Assembly: GCA_027886185.1 (NCBI GenBank)
Contig: WOAB01000689.1
Coordinates: forward strand, 5,022,001-5,086,000
Length of the DNA: 64,000 nt
Reading direction: 5' to 3'
DNA from: Rheum nobile
Lineage: Eukaryota > Streptophyta > Magnoliopsida > Caryophyllales > Polygonaceae
Shown here: piece after piece, positions 12,901 through 22,926 of the stretch
Layout: each line of letters begins with the position of its first letter
Position numbering within the stretch: position 1 is the stretch's first letter
Notes under the pieces: generated by a model
Seen by the model: only the letters and a program-made list of their open reading frames with translations
What the model was told of the DNA's origin: nothing
Database searches by the model: none
Program-made: the position numbers and the translations under genes

Positions 12901-12930
12901 ACGTACGTAGCACGGGGCTCTGATTTCTAG
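12901..12930 (+). other. Helitron 3' terminus
   Basis: The sequence has a hairpin-like acgtacgtagcacgggg, a short spacer, and terminal CTAG (12927-12930), with T as the next base. This matches the 3' hallmark of plant Helitrons (GC-rich hairpin, then CTRR before a host T). The left arm of the hairpin is degraded. Confidence 0.65.
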
Positions 12931-13780
12931 TATGAAAAAAGATTTCACGTACGCGTAAAAGAATGAGGGATTTTAATTATGCAACTAAAAAATGTGAGGG
13001 CATTTGATTATGTGAGGGCATTTGATTATGCAACTAAAAAATGAGGGATTTTAAAAAATCAATAAAAACCATAAATTAATTAGGTTTTAATTTAGTTTAC
13101 ATAGACGAACGCAACCTAGAAATCAACTAAAGGGGGGAAAGAGATGTTAGATTTAGAAATGAACTTGGGCTGCTATTGGGTAGAGCTAAGCCATCACATT
13201 AATGAGTATAAAATGGGACATTGACTAATATTGTAGTAATTTTAAAACCGATAATTGAGATTGACCAAGATCTAATTAAGTAAAATAAACGGATCTTAAT
13301 ATCTCTTTGTGATACGTACGACATGTAACATGTCATGAGTTGAGTTTTGAATTCACACGAAATAATTGGCAAAATGTGGATAGCATCAATATTGAATTTT
13401 ACCCTTTGATGATTAGATGGGTGTGTCATGTGTGGGCCGTGGGGTACGTTGTGTTTAAATGTGGGAAATGTGATGGCTGGTGGGGAGAGCGAAGGCCAGA
13501 GTGACGTGGCGTCACGGCTGCACATGAACAGGGGGCCAGGGACCACCTCCGCCGTAGCTTTCGATAATTGATCTGAATCTCATCCATCGATAACCTTTCA
13601 CTCTTTCTATCTTTCTTTCTTTGAATTGCATGTGTTTAAATTATTAGATCTGGGATCAACTAGGAAGTCTTCTTCCGGTACGAAGTATGAACGGATCCGA
13701 GCCGTTGATCATCCATACATTCCTTCTATATTCAGCGTATTGTTTTATTATATCTGTTTTCTTCAAAAATCATAAAAATA
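12931..13780. other. No gene recognised
   Basis: Mostly AT-rich, with a GC-richer patch at 13430-13560. A short direct duplication ('gagggcatttgattatg') lies at about 12998-13030. No supported coding sequence. Confidence 0.4.
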
Positions 13781-13787
13781 CAATATC

Positions 13788-13885
13788 TTAGCTGGTAGTG
13801 GAGTGGGGAAAGACCATGAAGTCTTGGGTTCAACTCTTTCCAACTACACTCTTTTGTTATTTTTGTTTTTCATTTTTTTTCACTT
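13788..13885 (+). repeat. Possible tRNA-headed SINE fragment
   Basis: 'ttagctggtagtggagtgg' resembles a Pol III A box with D-arm, and 'gggttcaactc' 33 bases later resembles a B box. A T-rich tail follows. The spacing fits a tRNA-derived SINE head. Target duplications were not identified. Confidence 0.4.
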
Positions 13886-13934
13886 TTTTCTTGATTTCGT
13901 GAAACACAAATAAACTTCTAGTTTATGAACCTCA

Positions 13935-14215
13935 TAGAATTAATATATGAACATGTACATGTTACATATGAACCTTGACGTTATTAGATATGAACATCGA
14001 CACACAACGACCAGCTAAAAATAATTTCAAATATACGAACATGTGCATGTTACATATAAACCTTACAAAACAAATATATATACGTGTACATGTTACATAT
14101 GAATCTCAAAGACCAAGTAAAAAGAATTTCAAGCATGAACACGTGTATGTTACACATGAACTGTACAATACTAATATATGAACATGTGCTTACTACATAT
14201 GAACCTCAAAGACCA
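13935..14215 (+). repeat. Degenerate ~60-bp tandem repeat
   Basis: Four to five units are built around 'tatgaacatgtgcatgttac' and 'atatgaacct', often followed by 'caaagaccaagta'. The open frame across it is an artefact of the repeat. Confidence 0.7.
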
Positions 14216-14266
14216 AGTACAAAATAAATAAACGTAAAGGGTGATGAGATAATAACTATACATTAT

Positions 14267-14332
14267 GCTTAGGGTTTGGGGTCTTGGGTTTAGAGATTTA
14301 AGGTTTAAGGTTTTAGGGGTTTAGGGTTTAAC
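14267..14332 (+). repeat. Short telomere-like tract
   Basis: A run of GGGTTT, GGTTTA and TTTAGGG variants over about 65 bp resembles degenerate plant telomere repeats (TTTAGGG). It is too short and irregular to be a telomere relic with certainty. Confidence 0.45.
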
Positions 14333-14339
14333 ACAATAT

Positions 14340-15440
14340 AAGTCCATACTTGATATACTTAATGAATCTCTAGTATAAAATGTGTTTGTACATCTATAGT
14401 TCACTTTAGTTCGTAAACTTTCAGTACAAACTGTATGAACATTTAATGTTAATATATGAACCTTATAATACAAATAAACGAACATCTAGTGTTTATATGT
14501 GAGCGTAAAGATAAAAGTTTAGAACGATCAGAGACAAAAAATTAAAATAAAATAAAATTTGTTGTCAGAAAAAAAAATTTACGATATTTACGAAAATATC
14601 ACCGTGTCACTTTTAATCTCATCCATTCATTCCCCTTAATCCAAAGGCTCACAATGCTTCTTACTTTTTACTTTAAGAGGCAAATGTATGAGAACTCACC
14701 TCTAAATTATTATTTGTTTGTTATAAGATAAATTTAAAGGTATATTAGATGCATACTTTAGGAGGTTATTGTAAGTTTGCATAGTTAAAACTTATTTAAA
14801 TAAATATTTATTAAAAAATAATTTTTCAGGAGGTGGAAGTTTTAATAGCTTTTTAAAAATGTCAAATATAAAATAAAAACCTATGAGTAGAAATATTTTT
14901 TTAAAGTTTTAGAAGGTTTGATAAATTTGACTCACAATGTTAGTAATTAATATTATTTTTCGTAATTTTAAAGTTAAAACCTATAAAAAAAACTTTATAA
15001 TACCAAACACTCAATTAGGTTTTAGGATGTTTTAAATAATAATCAAACATCTACCAAAAAATCAACAACTATCCAATAATCTTTTAAAAAACCTTCATCT
15101 TCTTAAAAATCTTGTTCATCGAAATAAAGATATGTTTAAATTATTATTTTAAATAATAATTATGAAATAGATTTTTATATTTGAAAATTTTAATACAAAA
15201 TATACAAGAAGAGTAAGTTTTATAAATTCCAAATAAATATTCTGATTATTGTGGAACTGATATCATGTGTAAAATAAAATTTGAAGTCAAACTACATAGC
15301 ATGTGTTCAAATTAATTTGATATATATATAATTATATATAATATACCTAGCTACATAGTATGCTCTTCTTCACTTCTTTTCTTTGTCTTCTAGCTATAGC
15401 AGGCGATCTGATGATCTGTAAGATAAGTTGTGTTTGTTGG
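14340..15440. other. AT-rich intergenic DNA
   Basis: No coding or structured feature is recognised beyond homopolymer runs. Confidence 0.4.
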
Positions 15441-15442
15441 AT

Positions 15443-15505
15443 ATGATAAGTGATAACTTTTTTTTTTTTTTTTTTTTTTTTTGGGGTCAATGATAAGTGA
15501 TAACT
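15443..15505 (-). mobile_element. Minimal retroposed insertion with 16-bp TSD
   Basis: ATGATAAGTGATAACT at 15443-15458 is repeated exactly at 15490-15505. Between them is only T24 followed by GGGGTCA (15459-15489). Read on the - strand this is TGACCCC plus a poly(A) tail, flanked by a long target duplication. That is the form expected of an extremely 5'-truncated LINE-type insertion. Confidence 0.65.
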
Positions 15506-15729
15506 ATCGATCGACTTTTTATCCTTCTTTTCACTTATTTTTATATATACTACTCTTTTTAACCAGTGATCTATGTATGACTGGATCTAGATCCAGTTAA
15601 GTCCAAACAAACAAAATTATTTGTTTACAATAATTATAGTTGCCACGAGAATCACGATCTGCAGCCAAAAGTCGCGATCTAACTATTCATTCATACGCGA
15701 TTTTACTTTACCTTGACACAATGACAGAT

Positions 15730-16105
15730 CTAGAACGAATTATAAGGGGGTTCAAAGACTTATAACATACTCTCTCCTAACATCATCTCTAATATGAAGA
15801 TCATATTCGTTGATTGATTTTCGTAATGTCGGATCACTAACAATATCCTCTTCACATATAGTCTTTATTTTAGCTTTTTAGGGATTAGATTCACCCACAT
15901 TATTATCAATATTTTGGGATTCACTCGATCCACCCAAATTCATATCAACTTGAGGCTCACTTGGTCCACCCACATTTATATCAACTCGCGGCATATTCTA
16001 TCCACCCACATTCATATCAACTTGAGGCTCATTCAATCCACCCACATTCATACCAACATTATTTGTAGTTGCATTTGCCGTTCTCTTAGTCCGAGTCCAT
16101 TTTCC
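15730..16105 (-). pseudogene. Relic of TTF-type hAT transposase N-terminus
   Basis: On the reverse strand a run of EPQVDMNVGG-type repeats is followed by IVSDPTLRKSINEYDLHIRD and VRREY. This resembles the short conserved block before the TTF zinc finger of plant hAT transposases of the ZMYM1-like group (SDPGLR...Y....RD.+RR.Y). Three in-frame stops are visible, and the zinc finger and catalytic domains are absent. The identification rests on one short block. Confidence 0.4.
15935..16045 (-). repeat. 36-bp in-frame tandem repeat
   Basis: Units of 36 bp ('cacccacattcatatcaact' plus 'tgaggctcattcaatc') are repeated three to four times. 36 is a multiple of three, so on the - strand each unit encodes a 12-residue VGG..EPQVDMN period in the hAT relic. 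Confidence 0.75.
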
Positions 16106-16315
16106 TAAACATAAATAATTCAATTTAAACTACATCAATTAAAATATTCAAGTATTTAACCAATGTTCAACATTTCAAACAATTTAATCAATCCCCAAAA
16201 AATTAACTATAAGTCTATAAACAAATATTTCAACTAGTATTCAATATATAATTATAGATTAAATGTAAATATGTAATCTGTAAGCAAATATATAGATATG
16301 ATTCATAGAAGATTT

Positions 16316-16560
16316 TCAAGTTTTCTTAAACCCTAAACAACTAAAACTCATAATTTTTGGACGAAATGAGAGACGGTGGGCGCGCTGGACTGGTCGGCGG
16401 TGGGCGTCAGGCGGCGGGAGAGGCGTAGGACATCGGAATTCCACCGAAAATTGGGAGTTGAAGACTTGGAGAGGAAAGGTCGGTGCGGTGCGGCCAGTGC
16501 TTAGTCTGTAGCTTCTCAAGAACATCAACGAAAAAGAAGGGAAGAATAATCAATTAAAAC
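16316..16560 (-). other. Unidentified GC-richer patch
   Basis: An open frame of about 70 codons on the - strand has no recognisable motif. It could be a 5' exon of the neighbouring hAT relic or chance. Confidence 0.2.
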
Positions 16561-16611
16561 TCGTTTTTTTAAAAAGAAAAAGTTATAGGTGTTTTAATTT
16601 TTTATTATCAA

Positions 16612-16652
16612 AACGACGTCGTTTTGGCCCAATCCAAAACGACGTCGTTTTA
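16612..16652. promoter_or_regulatory. Paired AAAACGACGTCGTTTT palindromes
   Basis: Two copies of the perfect 16-bp palindrome AAAACGACGTCGTTTT are separated by 'ggcccaatcc'. Palindromes with this AACGACGTCGTT core are, as I recall, common in eudicot intergenic and promoter DNA. ACGT is also a bZIP-type core. The function here is unknown. Confidence 0.6.
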
Positions 16653-16654
16653 AC

Positions 16655-17497
16655 ACTTTTTTTTTTTTTGAAAATAGGTTGTCTTTTTCCCTTCGTCCGC
16701 CAGATCTGAGAAGTGAGATCTGCCACTGCAAGTCTGCAACTTAGGCCCTCCGCCCTCACTCCCCTCAGGCCTCAGTGACTTCTTCGCGTGTGCAGCAGCC
16801 AACAGGGGCTCCCTCCTTCTATCTTGATCTTCTCCTTTAATGGCGTCGGGGGGGGGGGCTCATCGCTCCGGCTAAGCTTCTCGCCGGCGGTGAGCGGGGG
16901 CGGGCGCCCCCCTAGCACCCCCCTTAGATCCGCCTCTGCCTTGACATATGACTGCATATCCAAAACTTACAATGTTGTATCTAATGTTTCTATCAATCTT
17001 GTAAGTTTTGTTTGGCTAAACATATTCATCATTTATAAACATTTAAAAAAAAATCTATTTATATATATTTTGATAAACGTATAATAATTTTTTTTCCGCT
17101 AATCACACTTTTCTAATAAGCTACACATTTTCATAAAAATCACTTTTTTACCAAACATATTCTTTTTTATACAATCTTATTTATCAACTATTTATAAACA
17201 ATTTTTTTTTATAAACTCTTTCTCCTAAGTAGTTGCCATAACCACTACATATTTACCGATCATCGCCCATAACGATAAATATATTAAATTTAGCACTTTT
17301 GTTTTTTAGAGATCATTAATACGGAGTACATTTTACAGTACTTTTGTACTTTTAAGTTCAATTTCTTATTATTCGTCTGTAGTTGAAATAATCACGTACC
17401 TCAAATTAAAAATCACTACTTAATAATTCTAATTATATATGTAAAAATACACTTAATTACAAGAATCATAAGAACCTAACACAATTCAATCATTCAA
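16655..17497. other. No gene recognised
   Basis: Contains a GC-rich patch at 16740-16950 with a G-run and an AT-rich remainder. Nothing is supported as coding. Confidence 0.35.
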
Positions 17498-17505
17498 TAC
17501 ACCCT

Positions 17506-18101
17506 AAAGCTGTCAAAAAGTGACCGAACCCGTTTTACCGACCCGCTTTAGGACCTGACCTGACCGAAATTTTCGATAACCCGAAGTTACCGAATCCGAA
17601 TTTACCGAGACCGAACCCGACCCGATTAACGAATAAATGTGGAGTATTAATAATTTATAACATAAAATATATATGATAAATGACATATAAATAATGATAA
17701 TATGCTTAATATCTTTAAAAAAAGCATTGTTGTACTTATATAATTTTTTATAATGTAGAAATTTATAAATTAATATAATAAAAATTAAAATTAAAAATAA
17801 AATATGATTTTGTTCTACTAATATCAATTACATTAAAATAATTATTAATATTATTAGTTTAATTCATCCCAACTTATTTTGACATATTTAAATTAGTTTT
17901 TAACTATTTAATTATTTTTAAATAGTGAACAAAATATTTAAAAAATGATGCTCTTGACCCATTGATTAATCCGAACCGTCCGCTGACCTGTAATGACCCG
18001 ACCGGCTTGACATGTTATCCAAAATAATCCAACCCGTTCTCAACCCGAACCCAAAATAACCGAACTGAACCCGACTTGACTGACCCAATTGACACCTCTA
18101 T
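17506..18101. mobile_element. hAT-type MITE, 596 bp, 8-bp TSD
   Basis: TACACCCT at 17498-17505 is repeated exactly at 18102-18109. The ends are inverted: left 'aaagctgtcaa', right (reverse complement) 'atagaggtgtcaa', followed inward on both sides by degenerate ACCCGA/CCGAAC repeats. An 8-bp duplication with a (G)TGTCAA terminus fits hAT elements. There is no coding capacity. Confidence 0.8.
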
Positions 18102-18109
18102 TACACCCT

Positions 18110-18781
18110 GATCTTAATAATTGAGATTGATGTATGAATATATAGACATAAAGTCCTTTCCACCATGCATGTTATTATACCCTCAATCATTAATATATAT
18201 AGTCACATATATGGTATGCAAAGGATATTGATTTTCTTATGGTACTTGGAGCTCTTGTTTGGTTCACATATATTCAACTCCATAGGTACTACAATATCAC
18301 AGGAAGTAGAGATAAATATTGCATTTTGTTGATTTTTTACGGGAATTCATAAATATTCTTCCTGTGAATATAACTTTCTGAAAAAAACACTTGAAATACA
18401 CTTACCTAAATAGACTAGATAAATCTACTTCTACCCATTTATATTATAAAATTTTATATTTCTCCGTTTTAATATTTTAAAAATAAAATACAGCTAACCT
18501 GATTTTATTTAAATTTCATACTGAAATTGGAATTCCTCAAAAAATATTTTTTCGGGAGATAACATTATAGAAATTGAACTTCCTAAGTTCGACCAAACCA
18601 ACCGTTTACATATACCCTGCGTGACTCTATTCTTAATATTTGTACACTTGATAATGGAAAATAAAAAAAAGTCGTAAGCTTTGTACAAAGAGAGGAAAAC
18701 CATGCAAAAAAGTAAGAAAATTAATATAAATAAAATCTTCTTATTGATTAATTAAAGCAAGGTACCACGCGGTAGTTCCAA
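18110..18781. other. AT-rich flank of the MULE
   Basis: No gene or repeat recognised. The sequence ends in the left copy of the MULE target duplication at 18782-18790. Confidence 0.4.
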
Positions 18782-18790
18782 TATTTTTCC

Positions 18791-18856
18791 GGACATGCTA
18801 AATACACGCGGAAAATTATCTAAATTGACGCTATTCTAAATGCTTAAGGTAAGCGT
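18791..18856 (+). repeat. MULE left terminal inverted repeat
   Basis: Starts GGACATGCTAAATACACG and aligns with the reverse complement of 28745-28810, with a few mismatches and one-base gaps. It passes directly into the GCGT motif cluster. Confidence 0.85.
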
Positions 18857-19185
18857 CTGATTTTACACGCCTAATCTAAGCGTGAAGGGGTATTCTTGCC
18901 ATTTTCGAAAACATGTATGAACCACACACTTAGCTTAGGCGTTTAACCACACGCCTAGATTAGGCGTCTGATTATATGGGTTATTGGGCCGGCCCAATAG
19001 CCTTTGCCCATTCCCCAGTAAACCCAGACGCCTAACTTAGGCGTCTGTCCAGACGCCTAATCTAGGCGTGTGGTTATATGGGTTATTGGGCCGGCCGCCT
19101 TTGCCCATTCCCCAGTAAAACCAGACGCCTAAGTTAGGCGTCTGGACAAATGCCTAAGTTAGGCGTCTTGTTTTAGACGCTTAAG
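18836..19185. repeat. Left GCGT/TTAGC inverted-motif cluster
   Basis: About nine copies of palindromic units such as 'agacgcctaacttaggcgtc' and 'acgcctaatctaggcgt' occur here. A block with 'gggttattgggccggcc' and 'tttgcccattccccagtaaa' occurs twice (18978-19025 and 19079-19119). The cluster lies between the left terminus and the PMD gene. It may provide transposase binding sites, promoter elements, or both. Confidence 0.8.
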
Positions 19186-19306
19186 TTTCCACTTCGTCTT
19201 CTTCCTCCCGACGCGTTCAAAACCTAAAAAATTCGAAAACGATTTCGACGAAATCTCTCCTCCATTTGCTTCGATTGTTTGAAATTAGGCATGGATTGTG
19301 ATTGAG

Positions 19307-19680
19307 ATGGTTTGGGCGAGTTCATTGGCGGCGGAGAGAGGTCCAAAAGCGGCGGCGGAGCGGCAGCCGGAAATCTGGAGCAAGGGGCGACCGGGGGCGC
19401 GACGCTGAGAGACGCGGAGGCTGCTGGAGGAGGCGCAGAGGCGACTGCAGGCGGCGGAGGTAGTTCCGGCGCCGGTGGTGCGAGCTCCGGCGGAATGTCT
19501 GCGTGGATGGCGGTAGAGGAGGAGGAGGAGGAGGAGGAGGAGGAGGAGGGCTTGGTGGTTTCCGGCGGAGCTCGGACCCGTGGTGGAAGGGGAGGTCGAG
19601 CTAGGGACCTAGCGGATACAACTCCGATGACGCCTGAATCGAGTCAAATCGGTCTACGAGCGGTATTATTTTAAATTTTA
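19307..19680 (+). other. Gly/Glu-rich open region before PMD gene
   Basis: An open frame encodes a low-complexity Gly/Ala/Ser-rich chain with a poly-Glu run from (GAG)n at 19515-19547, then RTRGGRGGRARDL. It may be the first exon of the PMD gene, but no ATG begins this frame and no clear donor was found. The alternative is 5' leader with chance coding. Confidence 0.3.
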
Positions 19681-19991
19681 AATTGATCATTATTATCGTA
19701 ATTGTTTTTGTAAATAATTAGTCTCTAATTTAGCAAATAATTTATTAAATAATTTAGTAAATTCTAAAATTAATTTAGTAAATAATTTAGTAAATAATGT
19801 TGTTAATTTGAAATAGAAAAATTTAGTAAATAATTAGTCCCTAATTTTCGTAAATTAGGTAGTTATAGATTAGAATTATTGGCTCGTATAGTATATTTAG
19901 AAAATAACAAGTATAATAAATTCTAAAATTAATCATTTAAGTTCCTAAATGTATTAATTAGTCCCTAATTAAAATAGTATCTAAAAAATTA

Positions 19992-22654
19992 GAGTATATT
20001 GGTGGTCATCACCCCTACTGGGCGGACGGAGCCGACACCTGTTGTTGCTGACCGCACCCGGCATGTTGGTATATCGGAGTCTATTCGTCGCCGCGCCGGT
20101 ACTGTGAGTACTGATATATTGTCGTCTAGTGCGGTATCTTCGCAGCCGCCTATGACCGGCACCGCTGATGATGACTATTTGGAGGACGCCGAGGACTTGG
20201 TAGCTGAGCCCATGACGGTTGATGATGAGGCTATTGAGGAGCAGTCGCGTCATGGGGCAGGGTATGACTTTGTTGAGTCTGTGGAGCCTACATTACCGAC
20301 GCAAGAGTTGAGTACGGACGACATTCCATTTTTTCATTCCCCGCCTTTTTTTGGGTCGATACCTACTCCTGTCCCCTCTCCATCCCATGCTGATCCTTCT
20401 TCTACACCTTCTGTCGATATTTCTTCTCCACTTTCTGCCGGTCCTTCTTCTCCACCTCATGCTGGTCCTTCTTCTCCACCTCATGTTGGTCCTTCTTCTC
20501 CACCTCCTCCCGGTCCATTTGTTGTACATACTTACCATCCTTGGATGCCTGGAGGCCCAAGGTGTCCGATTCTTCTCTCTAGCTACGAGACACACATTGC
20601 TCGGGCCATATTTGACCGCCCTATACCTCAACCCGCTCCTGAGGCACTTTCGCAGATGCCGCCTCATGTACAGCAGAGGAGACGGAGACATAGAGGAGAC
20701 GTTGCAGTTGTTGAGGATGCTCCTGTTCCTCAGATTGCCGAGCAGGCGGAGCCTCGTCGTAGCGGGGTAGCCCGTCGTCAGGCGGAGCAGGACCTGATAT
20801 GTTTTAGGTTTTTTAGTTTATGTGTTTTACCTATAAATGTTTTTTATTCGAAATTGTATACTAATTTTAAATACCATTAATTCAGAGTCGTAAGATTCTG
20901 AGGATCCATTTCCGCACAGCCCATTGTTCTACACACGAGCATTACATTAGCCCTGAGCCACATACGTGGTTTAGGCTGGCGGAGCGGGCTTACCGGTCTA
21001 CGCACACTAGGCATAGCATGCAGCATGGATGCGGCGTTGATTTCGGCATTTGTGGAGAGATGGCATCCCGAGACGAACACATTTCATATGCCCTTCGGAG
21101 AGATGACCATCACCCTTGCTGATATTCACCAGATCTTACAGGTTCCCATACGTGGGAGGAGCTGCACTTCAGACCTCGATGAGCCGACAGTGAGACAGCG
21201 CATATGTGCTGATCTGGGCGTTGCTGAGGAGGAGGTGAGGAGATGGCACACAGTTGGTGGTATTCCTTTGGGGCATTTAGAGACTACAGTACTGGAGGCC
21301 TGGATGAGGAGTGAGGTTCGTGACGAGGGCATTATTGCTACGTACTACCTCTTCTTGCTTCTCGGCTCGACTGTACTGGTGGACAAGTCCACTAACGCCG
21401 TAAAGCAGAAGTGGTTGGCGCTTTTGTTTGACCACGACGTCACATGCGACACTGCATGGGGAGCTGGGATTCTAGCGTATGTCTACCGCAACTTGGGACA
21501 TGCGTCTAGGCGTGGAGCACAGGGCATTGCATTATGCGGGATTCTGATCAAGGTAAGATATTAGATAGATTAGTCAAATATTAAGTCACGTTTTAATATT
21601 TTGGTCATTAATGTCCTTAGTTATTCATTTACAGTGCTGGGTTTGGGCATATTTTCCACATTTTCGGGAACAATGTGTCACGAACCCTCAGGCCTTTGGA
21701 GGAGCTGTTTCTGGTGCCGCGGAGGTGCTGAACAGTAGAGACACCAGTCGTTTGATCGCCATACGCCGCATGTTGGACCGCATGAGATACGAGGAGGTAG
21801 AATAGTACACGTAATTTTCGATATCTTAGTCTTTAATTTATTTTAGTATATATGTATTCACTTTGCCTTTTTGACTTTACAGATTACCTGGACCCCCTCG
21901 GTGGGGTTGGACTTCCAGGCTCCTGAGGTAGCTCCTGCCAGGTTTCGCGGTATACTGCGCATTGTAGATGTTCAGGAGCCGTACCACCCGGACAGAGTCC
22001 TCAGGCAGTTTGGAATGATGCAGCCTATCCCAGTTCTGCCCATTCAGCCGGCCAAGGTCGTCAGGAAAGCGGAAATCAAGGGATACGAGGTGAGTTTTGC
22101 GGATGAGCTTCTACTGGCTTGGGATGCAGACCCGAGACCCCTGATTGACCTCCAGGGATCGGTTGCGACACATGGGTGGGACATGTCTGCCGATTATTTA
22201 GATTGGTATGACGAGTGTTCTCATCCATTGGTCGATCCCGGTTCAGTCAGACGTGATCGTCCGGTCGGCCTTATCCACGTCCCTCCAGGCGTTGACGCAG
22301 TCGCGGTACGCTAACTTTTGTCGAATTATTTGAATGATTTATCTATAGTTTTATATTTTGCAATATTTTGACAAATATTACTTGCTTTCTATATAGCGCA
22401 TTCAGGTGGTTGCCGGTGATATCCGCACTTATTTACACACACCTGAGGCGGCGACACGGACGTTCGAGCAACACGCGGCGTTATGGCTGCATATGCTGAC
22501 TGGGCAGCCTCCCCCCATGGCCCACCCCCACCTCGCCAGTCCCAGATGTTTCGTGATTCTGTCACGGAACCTGGCGAAGGTAGTGGCTCGCAGCCACAAT
22601 AGTTTTTTATGTTTTGGATTAGACAGGATTCATATGTACATAGTATTTATGTAA
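19992..22654 (+). pseudogene. Plant mobile domain (PMD, MAIN/MAIL-like) gene
   Basis: PMD proteins (MAIN/MAIL1 in Arabidopsis, aminotransferase-like/PMD in transposons) are nuclear proteins linked to genome stability and silencing; the role of transposon copies is unknown. Exons are about 19992-20800 (acidic, then Pro/Ser-rich with three near-identical GPSSPPH repeats, then HTYHPWMPGGPRCPILL), 20886-21552, 21635-21796, 21883-22305 and 22397-22654. The core motif LISAFVERWHPETNTFHMPF followed by GEMTITLADIHQILQVPIRG is diagnostic, with CWVWAYFPHFRE, YHPDRVLRQFGM and DYLDWYDECSHP downstream. Introns 2-4 have clean GT-AG borders. The first donor is unclear, and there is an apparent one-base shift near 20985 (LAERA versus RSGLTGL), so it is probably broken. 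No start codon could be fixed. Confidence 0.8.
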
Positions 22655-22744
22655 AAGTTATGTATTTATCTTATTTGGTTTACTATGTTTGTTCATGTTT
22701 ATTATGTGGTTTGATGCTTACCTACGTGTACGAGAGAGCAACAT

Positions 22745-22926
22745 AAGCTAAGCGTGTTCCTAGACGCATAGCTTAAGCGTGTAATCGCAAGCTTAGCTTA
22801 AGCGTGTGATGAACAAGCTTAGCTTAAGCGCGTGATGTTTAAACCCTAAGAACCCAATACCCTAACAATCTAGTATAGTTACACGCTTAGCTTATACGTG
22901 TAGATACACGCTTAGCTTATACATGT
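22745..22926. repeat. Internal GCGT/TTAGC cluster after PMD gene
   Basis: Five to six copies of 'aagcttagcttaagcgtg' or 'acgcttagcttatacgtg' type units. They use the same core as the terminal clusters, directly before the minisatellite. Confidence 0.75.

Larger units (their letters stand above)
1556..12930 (+). mobile_element. Decayed Helitron with RPA-like and helicase genes
   Basis: The block carries an RPA70-like gene (2049-9711) followed by a PIF1-like helicase C-terminal half (10108-12152), both on the + strand, which is a gene content typical of plant Helitrons. The 3' end is fairly clear: a GCACGGG half-hairpin and then CTAG at 12927-12930, followed by host T. The 5' end is proposed at 1556, where TC follows host A, giving the expected A/T insertion site. 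The HUH Rep domain that should precede the helicase is absent, so the element cannot move by itself. The 5' boundary is inferred and the 3' boundary is seen. Large insertions (aquaporin fragment, AT-rich duplications, tRNA-like repeat cluster) sit in introns of the RPA gene. Confidence 0.65.

Noticed and set aside
13199..13546. 115-codon - strand frame
   Set aside because: No motif, unusual composition and no supporting signals; treated as chance.
19312..19674. Complete Gly-rich protein gene
   Set aside because: The frame has no ATG near its start and is low complexity; at most it is an uncertain first exon of the PMD gene.
20351..20770. Leu-rich + strand and Arg-rich - strand frames over the PMD gene
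   Set aside because: Shadows of the Pro/Ser-rich repeat (GPSSPPH) of the PMD protein in other frames.
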